NCBI GenBank assembly: GCA_017451695.1
Contig: JAFTNW010000051.1
Coordinates: 1-64,000, forward strand
DNA from: Bacteroidaceae bacterium
Lineage (GTDB): Bacteria; Bacteroidota; Bacteroidia; Bacteroidales; Bacteroidaceae
Direction of reading: 5' to 3'
Length of the DNA stretch: 64,000 bases
This document shows positions 44,007-51,861 of this stretch, piece by piece. The position numbers and the translations under genes were made by a program. The notes beneath the pieces were generated by a model. It saw only the letters and a program-made list of their open reading frames with translations. It was not told where the DNA came from and ran no database searches. Positions within the stretch are counted from its first letter, which is position 1; each line of letters opens with the position of its first letter.

Positions 44007-45703
44007 TACTTCAAGATTGATTTGAACGACTCGTCGTTCATGTATTTTGCAAACTCAAGGTCGCCAAGAGCTTTTGCAGCCATTGAAGGATCGAGTTTAA
44101 CGGCACTTTTAAGACCATCGTAAATGAGAGAGGCATTGCCTGTGCGTGCACCAAGAACAGCCTTTATATAGTGGGTGGTTGCATCGGGGTTCTTTATAGA
44201 GGCAATTGTCTTTTTTGCACTGCTGTAATCGCCATCGAGCAACTGCGCAAGTGCGGTGCTGTTGGTGGGTGTTTTTTCAAGCAGATAGGCAGCACGGCCA
44301 TACAGGCCCTGTGCTATGTAGAGGTTGCCAAGTGCCTCATCGCCTGCCTTTGCGCTTGAACCTATTGCCATGTACGACTCGGCAGCAGCTACATTACCCT
44401 GCAAGAGTTCCATGTAGCCAAGGTTTACATTAACCTCGGGGGCGTTCTTGTCTATCTTTGCAGCCTGTGCAAAATAGTCGGCAGCGGTGGTATAGTCGCC
44501 TGCGTTGTATGCAAGCACGCCAAGGTTGTTATAACCGCGATAGTCGGCAGGATAGAGCTTGGTTGCTGTTGCATAGATATTCTTCTTCTCGTTCACATCG
44601 TCGGTAAGGATAGCCGAGTAAAGAATCTCCTCGAGCGAGAGCACCTTTGGGTCGGCAGCAAACTGCTCCATAATCTCGTCGTCGGAACGACCGATAAGCT
44701 GGTAGTTGAGTGTGATGCGGGCACGACGCAATTGGGGAAGAATCTCATCGGCAAGGTCGCTGTAAACAGAAGAGATATTCTTTATCTGCTGCTCGCGCTC
44801 CTCGGGCTCGTTATACATTGAGAGAACGCGCAGGATTATCTCTTTGTCGGGGAGGTTCGATTTTGAAACAAGCTCTTTGAAGCCTTCCCAATCCTCGGCG
44901 GTGTAATCGCTGTCGATGTATCCCTCCAATTTGGCCTTGTCCATCTCCTTCTTTACAAATTTTGAAGTGTTGCTCTCGCGGCCTGTTGCGACATCGGTGT
45001 TGAGCAGCATACCACCGTCGGGAGAAGCGTATGCCGATACCTCGACATTGTCAACAACCTTGTTTTTCACGTCGGTTGCTATATCGCCCATGGTTGCTGT
45101 GAGTTCCTTCATTGCGGCGCTGTTGAGCTCGGCAGCACGGAGATTGGTCTGCTGGATAAGGAACATGATGTTTGCCTCCTTGGCCTGCTTGATAACACGC
45201 TGGAAGGCATCCTCGCCCACAGCGATGCTTGCCTTTTGCGCTGTTGTGCGATACAACTGCGATGTGGCGATACAGCCATCGGCAACCTTAACCTCGGGGA
45301 GATTATATGTTTTGTCGCCCTTCTTAACGGTGAAATTAAGGTAAAGAGCGCATTTTTCCATGGCAGGGATATAATCGAACTTCATCTTCATGGTGAAGTT
45401 GCCACCCTTGTCGTAGAGGATGGTACGGTTGTTGCCACGAACCTTCTCGCCCTGGAAGATTGCAGACTCGGCTGTTGCCGAACCGCCTTCGTATTTGAGC
45501 ACGGGGGTTACTGTGAGAACCGATTTCTTATTAAAGAACTTTGCAGGGAACTTACCGTCTATTGTTACAGGGATTTCACTGCCCTCTACCTCTAACACGG
45601 CGGGGGTTACTGTGAAGTATTCTGCGGGGAGTTCGCCCATCTTGGAGCTACATGAGCAGAAGAAAACTACCAACAATGATAGCAGGAAAGATAATTTTTT
45701 CAT
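44006..45703 (-). CDS. TPR-containing lipoprotein
   Basis: A 565-residue lipoprotein with a lipobox-like VVFFCSC (Cys about 20). The N-terminal beta-rich region (about 25-150) binds nothing I can name. An OmpA-like segment (VEVSAYASPDGG, about 235-290) recalls the OmpA C-terminal peptidoglycan-binding fold. TPR-type helical repeats (about 395-560, GYNNLGVLAYNAGDYTTAADY) end it. The ATG at 45703 was preferred over 45790 because the signal peptide starts there and a promoter lies just upstream. Probably outer-membrane associated. In an operon with dprA. Confidence 0.8.
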   Translation of the reverse strand: MKKLSFLLSLLVVFFCSCSSKMGELPAEYFTVTPAVLEVEGSEIPVTIDGKFPAKFFNKKSVLTVTPVLKYEGGSATAESAIFQGEKVRGNNRTILYDKGGNFTMKMKFDYIPAMEKCALYLNFTVKKGDKTYNLPEVKVADGCIATSQLYRTTAQKASIAVGEDAFQRVIKQAKEANIMFLIQQTNLRAAELNSAAMKELTATMGDIATDVKNKVVDNVEVSAYASPDGGMLLNTDVATGRESNTSKFVKKEMDKAKLEGYIDSDYTAEDWEGFKELVSKSNLPDKEIILRVLSMYNEPEEREQQIKNISSVYSDLADEILPQLRRARITLNYQLIGRSDDEIMEQFAADPKVLSLEEILYSAILTDDVNEKKNIYATATKLYPADYRGYNNLGVLAYNAGDYTTAADYFAQAAKIDKNAPEVNVNLGYMELLQGNVAAAESYMAIGSSAKAGDEALGNLYIAQGLYGRAAYLLEKTPTNSTALAQLLDGDYSSAKKTIASIKNPDATTHYIKAVLGARTGNASLIYDGLKSAVKLDPSMAAKALGDLEFAKYMNDESFKSILK

Positions 45704-45742
45704 CGTTTTTATAATATTATTGTTTATTTGCCAAATTTTACG

Positions 45743-45773
45743 CGAAGATAGCTCTATTTCTTCATTCCACAAA
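45743..45773 (-). promoter_or_regulatory. promoter of the TPR lipoprotein/dprA operon
   Basis: Minus-strand TTTG at 45770-45773 and TATCTTCG at 45743-45750, with a 19-nt spacer. 40 nt to the start codon. Confidence 0.65.
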
Positions 45774-45881
45774 TACAAAACCATGCTCATTTATACACTT
45801 TTCAGCATTTTTCACTTAAAAAAAACAAATAGGCGATATACAACGCAGGCCGTGGCACGCAAGGGTATGAAACATGAGGGA

Positions 45882-46838
45882 TTATACATCTCTCCCATAT
45901 GCCTTGTTGTTGCGTGGATGATGCGCTATGATTTCATCGCGCAGGCGGGTACGGTCGATGTGAGTGTAAATCTCGGTGGTGGCTATGCTTTCATGCCCAA
46001 GCATAGCTTGTATGATGCGCAGATTGGCACCGCCCTCCAATAGGTGGGTGGCAAATGAATGGCGGAATGTGTGGGGGCTGATGTTTTTGGTAATGCCCGC
46101 CAAAGCCGCCAGCTCCTTTATAAAGTGAAACACCATTATGCGGGAGAGGGATTTCCTGCGTCGCTCGCTAATGAAAACAAAATCCTCGTACCCGGCCTTT
46201 ATATCTATGCGGTTACGGTCGATGAAATAGGTTTCCAATTCGGCTATGGCACGGGGAGATATGGGCACCAGACGTTGCTTGTCGCCCTTTCCCGTAACAC
46301 GGATGAAGCCGTCGGAGAGGTAGAGGTCTGATATTTTGAGATTGCATAATTCGGATACTCGCAAGCCGCAGCTGTAAAGCACCTCAATCATTGCACGATT
46401 GCGCTGTCCCTCGGGCTTTGAGAGGTCTATGCTGTTTATAATATCGTCTATCTCCTGCACGGAAAGCACTGCGGGCAGGCGCACGCCTACCTTTGGAGAT
46501 TTAAGCATCTCGGTGGGGTCGGTATCCAGAAAACCATCGAGGCGCAGAAAGTCGTAGAAAGAACGAAGCGACGACAACATTCGCGCCTGGGAGCGTGGCA
46601 GGATACCCACATCGTTCAACGCCTCAAGAAAGGAGCGAAAATCGTCAAGCACAGCATCCAACAGCCCCTTATGAGCATCCTCCAAGTATTCCGAGAACTT
46701 ATTTACATCGCTCATGTATGCCTCCAAGGTTCTGGGGGAGAGGGATTTTTCCAATTGCAGATATATGCGATAGCGGGCAAGAGGCGAGCTGCCTTGCCCC
46801 CTGCTGCCATTTTTACTATTTCTTGATATCTTGCCCAT
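45882..46838 (-). CDS. xerD: site-specific tyrosine recombinase XerD
   Basis: A 318-residue recombinase that resolves chromosome dimers with XerC at dif. It has the N-terminal SAM-like domain (YLQLEKSLSPRTLEAYMSDV) and a catalytic domain with Arg in CGLRVSEL, HTFRHSFATHLLEGGA, LGHESIATTEIY (Tyr nucleophile in TEIYTHI). The sequence follows chromosomal XerD rather than phage or island integrases. Confidence 0.93.
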   Translation of the reverse strand: MGKISRNSKNGSRGQGSSPLARYRIYLQLEKSLSPRTLEAYMSDVNKFSEYLEDAHKGLLDAVLDDFRSFLEALNDVGILPRSQARMLSSLRSFYDFLRLDGFLDTDPTEMLKSPKVGVRLPAVLSVQEIDDIINSIDLSKPEGQRNRAMIEVLYSCGLRVSELCNLKISDLYLSDGFIRVTGKGDKQRLVPISPRAIAELETYFIDRNRIDIKAGYEDFVFISERRRKSLSRIMVFHFIKELAALAGITKNISPHTFRHSFATHLLEGGANLRIIQAMLGHESIATTEIYTHIDRTRLRDEIIAHHPRNNKAYGRDV

Positions 46839-46852
46839 GGTTTTTGCAAGTG

Positions 46853-46882
46853 CGAATTTACTAATAACATTCGTAAAAACAA
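46853..46882 (-). promoter_or_regulatory. promoter of xerD
   Basis: Minus-strand TTG at 46880-46882 and TAAATTCG at 46853-46860, with a 19-nt spacer, 14 nt before the start codon, so the leader is very short. Confidence 0.55.
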
Positions 46883-46933
46883 CAAAAAGATGTTCCGCGG
46901 GCGGCGTTATTTCTCATTTTCATTTAATTATTG

Positions 46934-46941
46934 TATCTTCG
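46934..46941 (+). promoter_or_regulatory. -7 promoter element of the O-methyltransferase/rbfA/lolC operon
   Basis: TATCTTCG, 20 nt upstream of the ATG at 46962. Confidence 0.55.
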
Positions 46942-46961
46942 CACAAAATTTAGAACGCTTT

Positions 46962-47597
46962 ATGAGCATAGATAACAGGCTTGACGAATATATTGCTGCA
47001 CACAGCAGCCCCGAGGGCGACTATCTTTACAGGCTTTACAGAGCCACAAATGTGGAGATACTGAACCCGCACATGGCATCGGGGCAGGTGCAGGGACGCT
47101 TGTTGAAACTGCTTGTAAAGATGATACGCCCCAAGCGTATATTGGAGATTGGAACGTATACCGGATACTCGGCTATATGCATGGCCGAGGGACTTGACAG
47201 CGACGGCAAATTGTTTACATTTGAGATTGACGACGAATTGGAGGATTTCACCCGCCGCTGGATTGAGGGCTCGCCTGTTGCCGACAAAATAGTTCTCACA
47301 ATAGGCAGCGCGCTCGACATTGTGCCCACCATGGGTGAGAAGTTCGACCTTGTGTTCATAGATGGCAACAAAAGAGAGTACACCGCATATTATGAACTTG
47401 CCCTGGAACACTTGAACAAAGGAGGTTGGATTCTTGCCGACAACACGCTGTGGGATGGCTGGGTGATAGACGAGAAACGCCAGGATGCGCAAACCAACGG
47501 TGTGAGGGCATTCAACGATTTGGTGCGTAACGACGAGCGCGTGGAGGAGGTTATATTGCCCCTGCGTGATGGGCTCACAATTATCAGAAAAAAGTAA
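46962..47597 (+). CDS. class I SAM-dependent O-methyltransferase (TrmR/CmoM-like fold)
   Basis: A 211-residue enzyme of the catechol O-methyltransferase-like family. It has the SAM loop LEIGTYTGYSAICMAEGL, an acidic residue in FEIDDELEDF, and metal-binding FIDGNKREY and LADNTLWDGWV segments. Relatives methylate tRNA (TrmR) or small phenols. The ATG at 46962 is supported by the promoter. First gene of an operon with rbfA and the LolC-like gene (8-nt gaps), which slightly favours an RNA substrate. Confidence 0.85.
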   Translation: MSIDNRLDEYIAAHSSPEGDYLYRLYRATNVEILNPHMASGQVQGRLLKLLVKMIRPKRILEIGTYTGYSAICMAEGLDSDGKLFTFEIDDELEDFTRRWIEGSPVADKIVLTIGSALDIVPTMGEKFDLVFIDGNKREYTAYYELALEHLNKGGWILADNTLWDGWVIDEKRQDAQTNGVRAFNDLVRNDERVEEVILPLRDGLTIIRKK

Positions 47598-47605
47598 ATT
47601 ACAAT

Positions 47606-47941
47606 ATGGACAGTACAAGACAAAACAAAATTTCGCGACTCATACAAAAAGAGATTAGCGACATACTATTGAAACTTGCGAAGGAGACACGGGGCATAAT
47701 GGTATCGGTGAGCGTGGTACGCGTGAGCCCCGACCTGGGCATAGCCAAGGCCTATTTGAGTGTATTTCCCTCGGAGAAGGGCAACGAGGTGGTGGAGCAT
47801 CTTAACAACAACATTAAGGCCATACGCTTTGAGCTGGGCAACCGCGTGCGTCATCAATTAAGAATTATTCCCGAGGTTCGTTTCTATCTGGACGACTCGC
47901 TCGACTACATTGAGCACATAGACAAGTTGCTGAAAGACTGA
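47606..47941 (+). CDS. rbfA: ribosome-binding factor A
   Basis: A 111-residue 30S maturation factor needed for 16S rRNA 5' end processing and cold growth. The KH-like fold is recognisable: an N-terminal helix (NKISRLIQKEISDILLKL), VSVVRVSPDLGIAKAYLSVF, and the C-terminal GNRVRHQLRIIPEVRFYLDD. Normal length. In the middle of a three-gene operon. Confidence 0.95.
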   Translation: MDSTRQNKISRLIQKEISDILLKLAKETRGIMVSVSVVRVSPDLGIAKAYLSVFPSEKGNEVVEHLNNNIKAIRFELGNRVRHQLRIIPEVRFYLDDSLDYIEHIDKLLKD

Positions 47942-47949
47942 TAACGGGA

Positions 47950-49185
47950 ATGAACCTCTCCTTTTACATAGCCAAGAGATACCTGTTTTCAAAGAAGAGC
48001 CACCAGGTTATAAATATTATATCGGGGGTGGCAATAGCCGGTGTGGCACTTGCCACAATAGCCATGGTGTGCACACTGTCGGTGTTCAATGGCTTCAAGG
48101 AGATGGTGGCACAGCAGTTTACCGCGCTTGACCCCGATATAAAAATTACTGCCGAACGAGGTAAAAGTTTCACTGCCGACAGCCTCCTGCGCACCAATCT
48201 ACGGGCACTCCCATGCGTGGCAGTGGCAAGCATTGCTGTGGAGGACAAGGCCATGGCACAATACCAAGGCAGGCAGGTGATGATTACCCTCAAAGGTGTG
48301 GAGGAGGATTTCAAGGAACTGACGAACATTGAGGATGCGCTCATTGGGAATGGCGGTTTCACACTGCGCGACAGCATCAACAGCTATGCAGTGCCGGGTG
48401 TGGGAGTTATAACTACCCTCAATTGCGGGATATACCATGTTGCACCATTGGAGATTTATGCTCCAAAGAGAAGGGGCAAGGTGAGCATGAGTAACCCTGC
48501 AAGCAATTTCAAAAAGAGATTTTTGCACCCATCGGGCGGGGCGTTCATAGTAAACCAGCCACAATACGATGACCATTATATACTTACATCGGCACAATTT
48601 GCAAGAGAGGTGCTTGGGCGCAGTGCCAACGAGGCCACAAGCATTGAGATAAAGCTTGCCGACGGGTATAGCGCAAGCAGAGCAAAGCAGGATATAAAGA
48701 GTGTCATTGGCGATGGTTTTATCATTGAGGACAGATACGAGCAGCAGAAGGATGTGTTCAAGGTTATGAAGATAGAGAAATTCATATCGTACATATTTCT
48801 GTCGTTCATTCTGCTTATAGCATGCTTTAATATTATAGGCTCGCTCTCTATGCTCATAATTGAAAAGAGGGAGAACATGGAGACTCTGCGCTCCCTTGGT
48901 GCAACCGATAACATAATAACGAATATTTTTGTATTCGAGGGCTCTGTAATTTCCATGATTGGAGCCATTGGGGGCATTGTCATAGGGCTTGGCGCGTGCC
49001 TGCTTCAACAAGAATATGGGTTGCTCACTCTGGGCAACGGTATGGGGGATTTTGTTGTGGACAGCTACCCTGTGAAGGTGGAGGCGGCAGATATTATAGC
49101 GATTTTCGGCACGGTGGCCATTGTGGGGCTTGTTGCCGTGTGGCTGCCCGTTAAGTTTCTTACAAAGAAATTCATAAGAAGATAG
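47950..49185 (+). CDS. ABC transporter permease of the LolC/LolE (FtsX) type
   Basis: A 411-residue inner-membrane protein with one N-terminal helix (SGVAIAGVALATIAMVCTL), a large periplasmic loop, and three C-terminal helices. The layout and the FNGFKEMVAQQ segment match lipoprotein-releasing permeases that extract lipoproteins for LolA. The ATPase partner LolD is not in the window, so another MacB-type transporter cannot be excluded. Confidence 0.88.
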   Translation: MNLSFYIAKRYLFSKKSHQVINIISGVAIAGVALATIAMVCTLSVFNGFKEMVAQQFTALDPDIKITAERGKSFTADSLLRTNLRALPCVAVASIAVEDKAMAQYQGRQVMITLKGVEEDFKELTNIEDALIGNGGFTLRDSINSYAVPGVGVITTLNCGIYHVAPLEIYAPKRRGKVSMSNPASNFKKRFLHPSGGAFIVNQPQYDDHYILTSAQFAREVLGRSANEATSIEIKLADGYSASRAKQDIKSVIGDGFIIEDRYEQQKDVFKVMKIEKFISYIFLSFILLIACFNIIGSLSMLIIEKRENMETLRSLGATDNIITNIFVFEGSVISMIGAIGGIVIGLGACLLQQEYGLLTLGNGMGDFVVDSYPVKVEAADIIAIFGTVAIVGLVAVWLPVKFLTKKFIRR

Positions 49186-49196
49186 AAGGACTTAAC

Positions 49197-49242
49197 ATTA
49201 AAGCAAATGGTGGTGTCGCGCGACACCACCATTTGCTTTAAT
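49197..49242. terminator. perfect palindromic bidirectional terminator covering the murI stop codon
   Basis: A 46-bp perfect palindrome between convergent lolC-like and murI genes. The murI stop codon (49238-49240) is part of one arm. Confidence 0.85.
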
Positions 49243-50086
49243 CAAGCGTTACATGCTCCACATTTATATGCTGTTCAAGGAAACGCGACGCCTGTTCCCT
49301 GAAACGGTTGTCCGACTCGGTGGTACAGAAGACGCGCTCACCACCCTTTGAGCAGAGAGCATCCATTTCGGGGTGGCGAAGAAGATAGTTCTTCAACGAT
49401 GCAGCTACTGCTGCACCTTGGGTGAGCACCTTCACCCCTTGCGGAACATATTGCTTAATCTTCTCTATGAGCATGGGGTAATGGGTGCAACCAAGTATAA
49501 TGGTATCTATTTGCGAGTCGCGCGACAGAAGATTATCTATATGCCTTTTTATGAAATAGTCGGCACCGGGACTGTTGTGTTCACATGTTTCCACAAGTGG
49601 CACCCACATGGGGCAAGCCTCGCCCGTTACCACTATATCGGGGAACAGTTTCCTTATCTCCAAAGGATAAGAATTTGATTTTACCGTACCTTCTGTGGCA
49701 AGCACCCCCACATGACGGCTTGTTGTAACCTCGCCTATGCACTCCACCGTGGGGCGTATGATGCCAAGAACACGTTTCTGCGAGGATATTTGGGGCAAAT
49801 CTATCTGCTGTATGCTACGCAACGCCTTTGCCGAGGCCGTGTTGCATGCAAGGATAACAAGATGACACCCCTGCGAAAAGAGATATTTCACACATTGGCG
49901 GGTAAACTCATATACGACATCGAACGAGCGCGTGCCATAGGGGGTGCGCGCGTTATCGCCAAGATAGAGGTAGCTGTATTGCGGCAGTAGTTCCTGTATC
50001 TCGCGATAGATAGTGAGGCCGCCGTAGCCCGAATCGAAAATACCTATCGGGCCGGGCAGCATGCCGTTGTGCATGATATCTTTCAT
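49238..50086 (-). CDS. murI: glutamate racemase
   Basis: A 282-residue cytosolic enzyme that makes D-glutamate for peptidoglycan. It has the N-terminal IGIFDSGYGGLTI, catalytic Cys in LACNTASA and the second Cys in LGCTHYPML. Cofactor-independent two-base mechanism. Ends the ompH-murI segment. Confidence 0.96.
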   Translation of the reverse strand: MKDIMHNGMLPGPIGIFDSGYGGLTIYREIQELLPQYSYLYLGDNARTPYGTRSFDVVYEFTRQCVKYLFSQGCHLVILACNTASAKALRSIQQIDLPQISSQKRVLGIIRPTVECIGEVTTSRHVGVLATEGTVKSNSYPLEIRKLFPDIVVTGEACPMWVPLVETCEHNSPGADYFIKRHIDNLLSRDSQIDTIILGCTHYPMLIEKIKQYVPQGVKVLTQGAAVAASLKNYLLRHPEMDALCSKGGERVFCTTESDNRFREQASRFLEQHINVEHVTLD

Positions 50087-50092
50087 TGTACT

Positions 50093-50692
50093 TTACTCCT
50101 CGGTAACTATTTCAATGGTTGAAGAGGAGGGCTCCACGGCTTCGGCCCCTACCGGCCCGCCTGCATCAATTGTGGTGTTTACAATGATTGTGGGAGAGTT
50201 TATCTCTTTTATGATAAGGTTGGTTATATCTGCTCCGAACTTGGGATTCACATAGCGATAAGCAGCCTTGTCGGTATCTATTGCATAGGCAAGATTATTG
50301 AGGATACACACCCTCTCTACTGCCTTGTCAATTTTTTCCACAATGGGGTTGAAGAGAGAATCGTGCGCCTGCACAAGCCACTCTTTCAATTGGTCACGCA
50401 AAAGGACACTGCGATCGACCATATCCTGCAACTCCTTTTGGCGTTTGCGCAAGATGGGTTCGGGGAATGAGTTCTGACCTTCGAGGAAGGATACATAGCA
50501 ACGGGTGAGTTCCTCTTCGCCGCGAGCAATCTCGCTGTCGCAACGCTCTAAAAGTGCATTGTAGTTATCCTGCGCAGTCTTGCACTCGGGCAGGGAGTCC
50601 ATCACCCCGGAGAGGCTGAAGAAACCGAACTCGGTTATCTGCGCAAATGATGCCACAGGCACAAAAAGCAAAAGGAAAAGTATTTTACGCAT
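50093..50692 (-). CDS. OmpH/Skp-family periplasmic chaperone, paralogue 3
   Basis: About 199 residues: signal peptide (MRKILFLLLFVPVASFAQ), coiled-coil middle, and a C-terminal part richer in loops with an acidic tail. Less like Skp than its two neighbours and longer. It starts 6 nt from murI and follows a terminator hairpin after paralogue 2, so it may have its own transcription or only readthrough. The ATG at 50692 gives the proper signal peptide. Confidence 0.75.
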   Translation of the reverse strand: MRKILFLLLFVPVASFAQITEFGFFSLSGVMDSLPECKTAQDNYNALLERCDSEIARGEEELTRCYVSFLEGQNSFPEPILRKRQKELQDMVDRSVLLRDQLKEWLVQAHDSLFNPIVEKIDKAVERVCILNNLAYAIDTDKAAYRYVNPKFGADITNLIIKEINSPTIIVNTTIDAGGPVGAEAVEPSSSTIEIVTEE

Positions 50693-50721
50693 TTTGTTGT
50701 GTTTTAATAGAGTGAAAAAAG

Positions 50722-50753
50722 AAAAGGCTGCGCATGGCACTGCGCAGCCTTTT
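50722..50753 (-). terminator. terminator between ompH paralogues 2 and 3
   Basis: A perfect 13-bp stem with 6-nt loop just after paralogue 2, followed on the minus strand by a T-rich run. Confidence 0.8.
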
Positions 50754-50756
50754 TAA

Positions 50757-51275
50757 TTATTTTGCGGGTGCCGCTGCTGCCGAAATACCCAATTTGGCCT
50801 TTACCTTGGCGTTAAGGTCGTCGCACAAGGTTTCGCTGATGTAGGGGATACCGCTTGCGATGTCGAACACGCAGATGTAACCACCCTCGCGGCCAACCTC
50901 CTGTATCGCCTTTTGCAATTTGTTGTTCACCTCGGCAAGCTTGGCCTGCTGTGCCTGCTGCAGGTTCTGATAGCTCGCCTGCTCATACTCCTGCATGCGG
51001 GTGATAAGGTCCTGCAATGCACGCTCACGACGCTCAAGAATGCTGGGGGGAAGAGAGTCTTTTACAGCCTCGTACTCCTTGCCCTTCATCTCAAGCTCGG
51101 CACGCATGCGCTCATACTCATCGGCATACTGCTTCTGCAATGTCTGCAATTCATTGTTTGCCTTTGCAAATTCAGGCATAATCTGTGCTATTTCGGGTGC
51201 ATTTACATAACCGAACTTCTGTGCAAAAAGGCTCAGGGGAGCCATCATCAAAACTAAAATTAAAATCTTTTTCAT
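50757..51275 (-). CDS. OmpH/Skp-family periplasmic chaperone, paralogue 2
   Basis: A 172-residue protein with a signal peptide (MKKILILVLMMAPLSLFAQ) and a body of long helices (about 40-120) forming the Skp tentacles, plus beta strands typical of the trimer core (FGYVNAPEIAQIMPEF). It keeps outer-membrane proteins soluble on the way to BamA. The ATG at 51275 is chosen for the signal peptide. 58 nt from paralogue 1. Confidence 0.88.
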   Translation of the reverse strand: MKKILILVLMMAPLSLFAQKFGYVNAPEIAQIMPEFAKANNELQTLQKQYADEYERMRAELEMKGKEYEAVKDSLPPSILERRERALQDLITRMQEYEQASYQNLQQAQQAKLAEVNNKLQKAIQEVGREGGYICVFDIASGIPYISETLCDDLNAKVKAKLGISAAAAPAK

Positions 51276-51333
51276 TGTACTTATTATTAAGTTTAATTCA
51301 TTATCTATATATATGTTGCGCAAAGGTAAACAA

Positions 51334-51849
51334 TTAATTCGAATAACCAAGTTTGGAAAGTACCTCATTGCTTATATCTACCTTAGGCGATGCGTAGATG
51401 ACACTGCCGGCAGAGGCACGGTCTATGACCATTGAGAATTTCTTCTGCTCGCACACCTCTTTTACCGCATTGTATATCTCATCTTGAATGGGCGCCATAA
51501 GGCTCTCGCGTTTTTTATAAAGTTCGCCGTTGGGGCCGAAATATTGGCGTTTAAGTTCGGCAGCCTCTTTCTCCTTGGCAAGTATCTCCTCCTCGCGTGC
51601 AGTACGTTGCTCGTCGGAGAGAAACGCCGACTCGCTTTGGTATTTTTTATAGAGAGATTCAGCCTCCAATGCCAGCTCGTCTATCTCGCCCTGCCATCTT
51701 TTGGATTGTTGAGCCATCTGCTCATTGGCACGTTCATAGGCAGGAATATTCTTAAGGATGTATTCCATATCCACCAACGCAAACTTTTGCGCCTGCGCTG
51801 CCACTACTGCAACGGTAGCAAACAGCAATATTGTCAATAATCTTTTTAT
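51334..51849 (-). CDS. OmpH/Skp-family periplasmic chaperone, paralogue 1 (start codon uncertain)
   Basis: About 167-171 residues with typical Skp features (FALVDMEYILKNIPAYERANEQ, long helices, C-terminal strands). The clean ATG is missing. A TTG at 51837 would give MTILLFATVAVVAAQAQ, lacking any basic residue before the hydrophobic core. Four codons upstream an ATA (51847-51849) would give a normal IKRLLTILLF signal n-region. Given 12 nt to the bamA stop, either is possible. I use the ATA limit here with reservation. Confidence 0.7.
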   Translation of the reverse strand: MKRLLTILLFATVAVVAAQAQKFALVDMEYILKNIPAYERANEQMAQQSKRWQGEIDELALEAESLYKKYQSESAFLSDEQRTAREEEILAKEKEAAELKRQYFGPNGELYKKRESLMAPIQDEIYNAVKEVCEQKKFSMVIDRASAGSVIYASPKVDISNEVLSKLGYSN

Positions 51850-51861
51850 ATTCGTTTGATT

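Noticed and set aside
45882..46838. xerD as the integrase of the array
   Set aside because: It is 14 kb away among core genes and its motifs follow chromosomal XerD.
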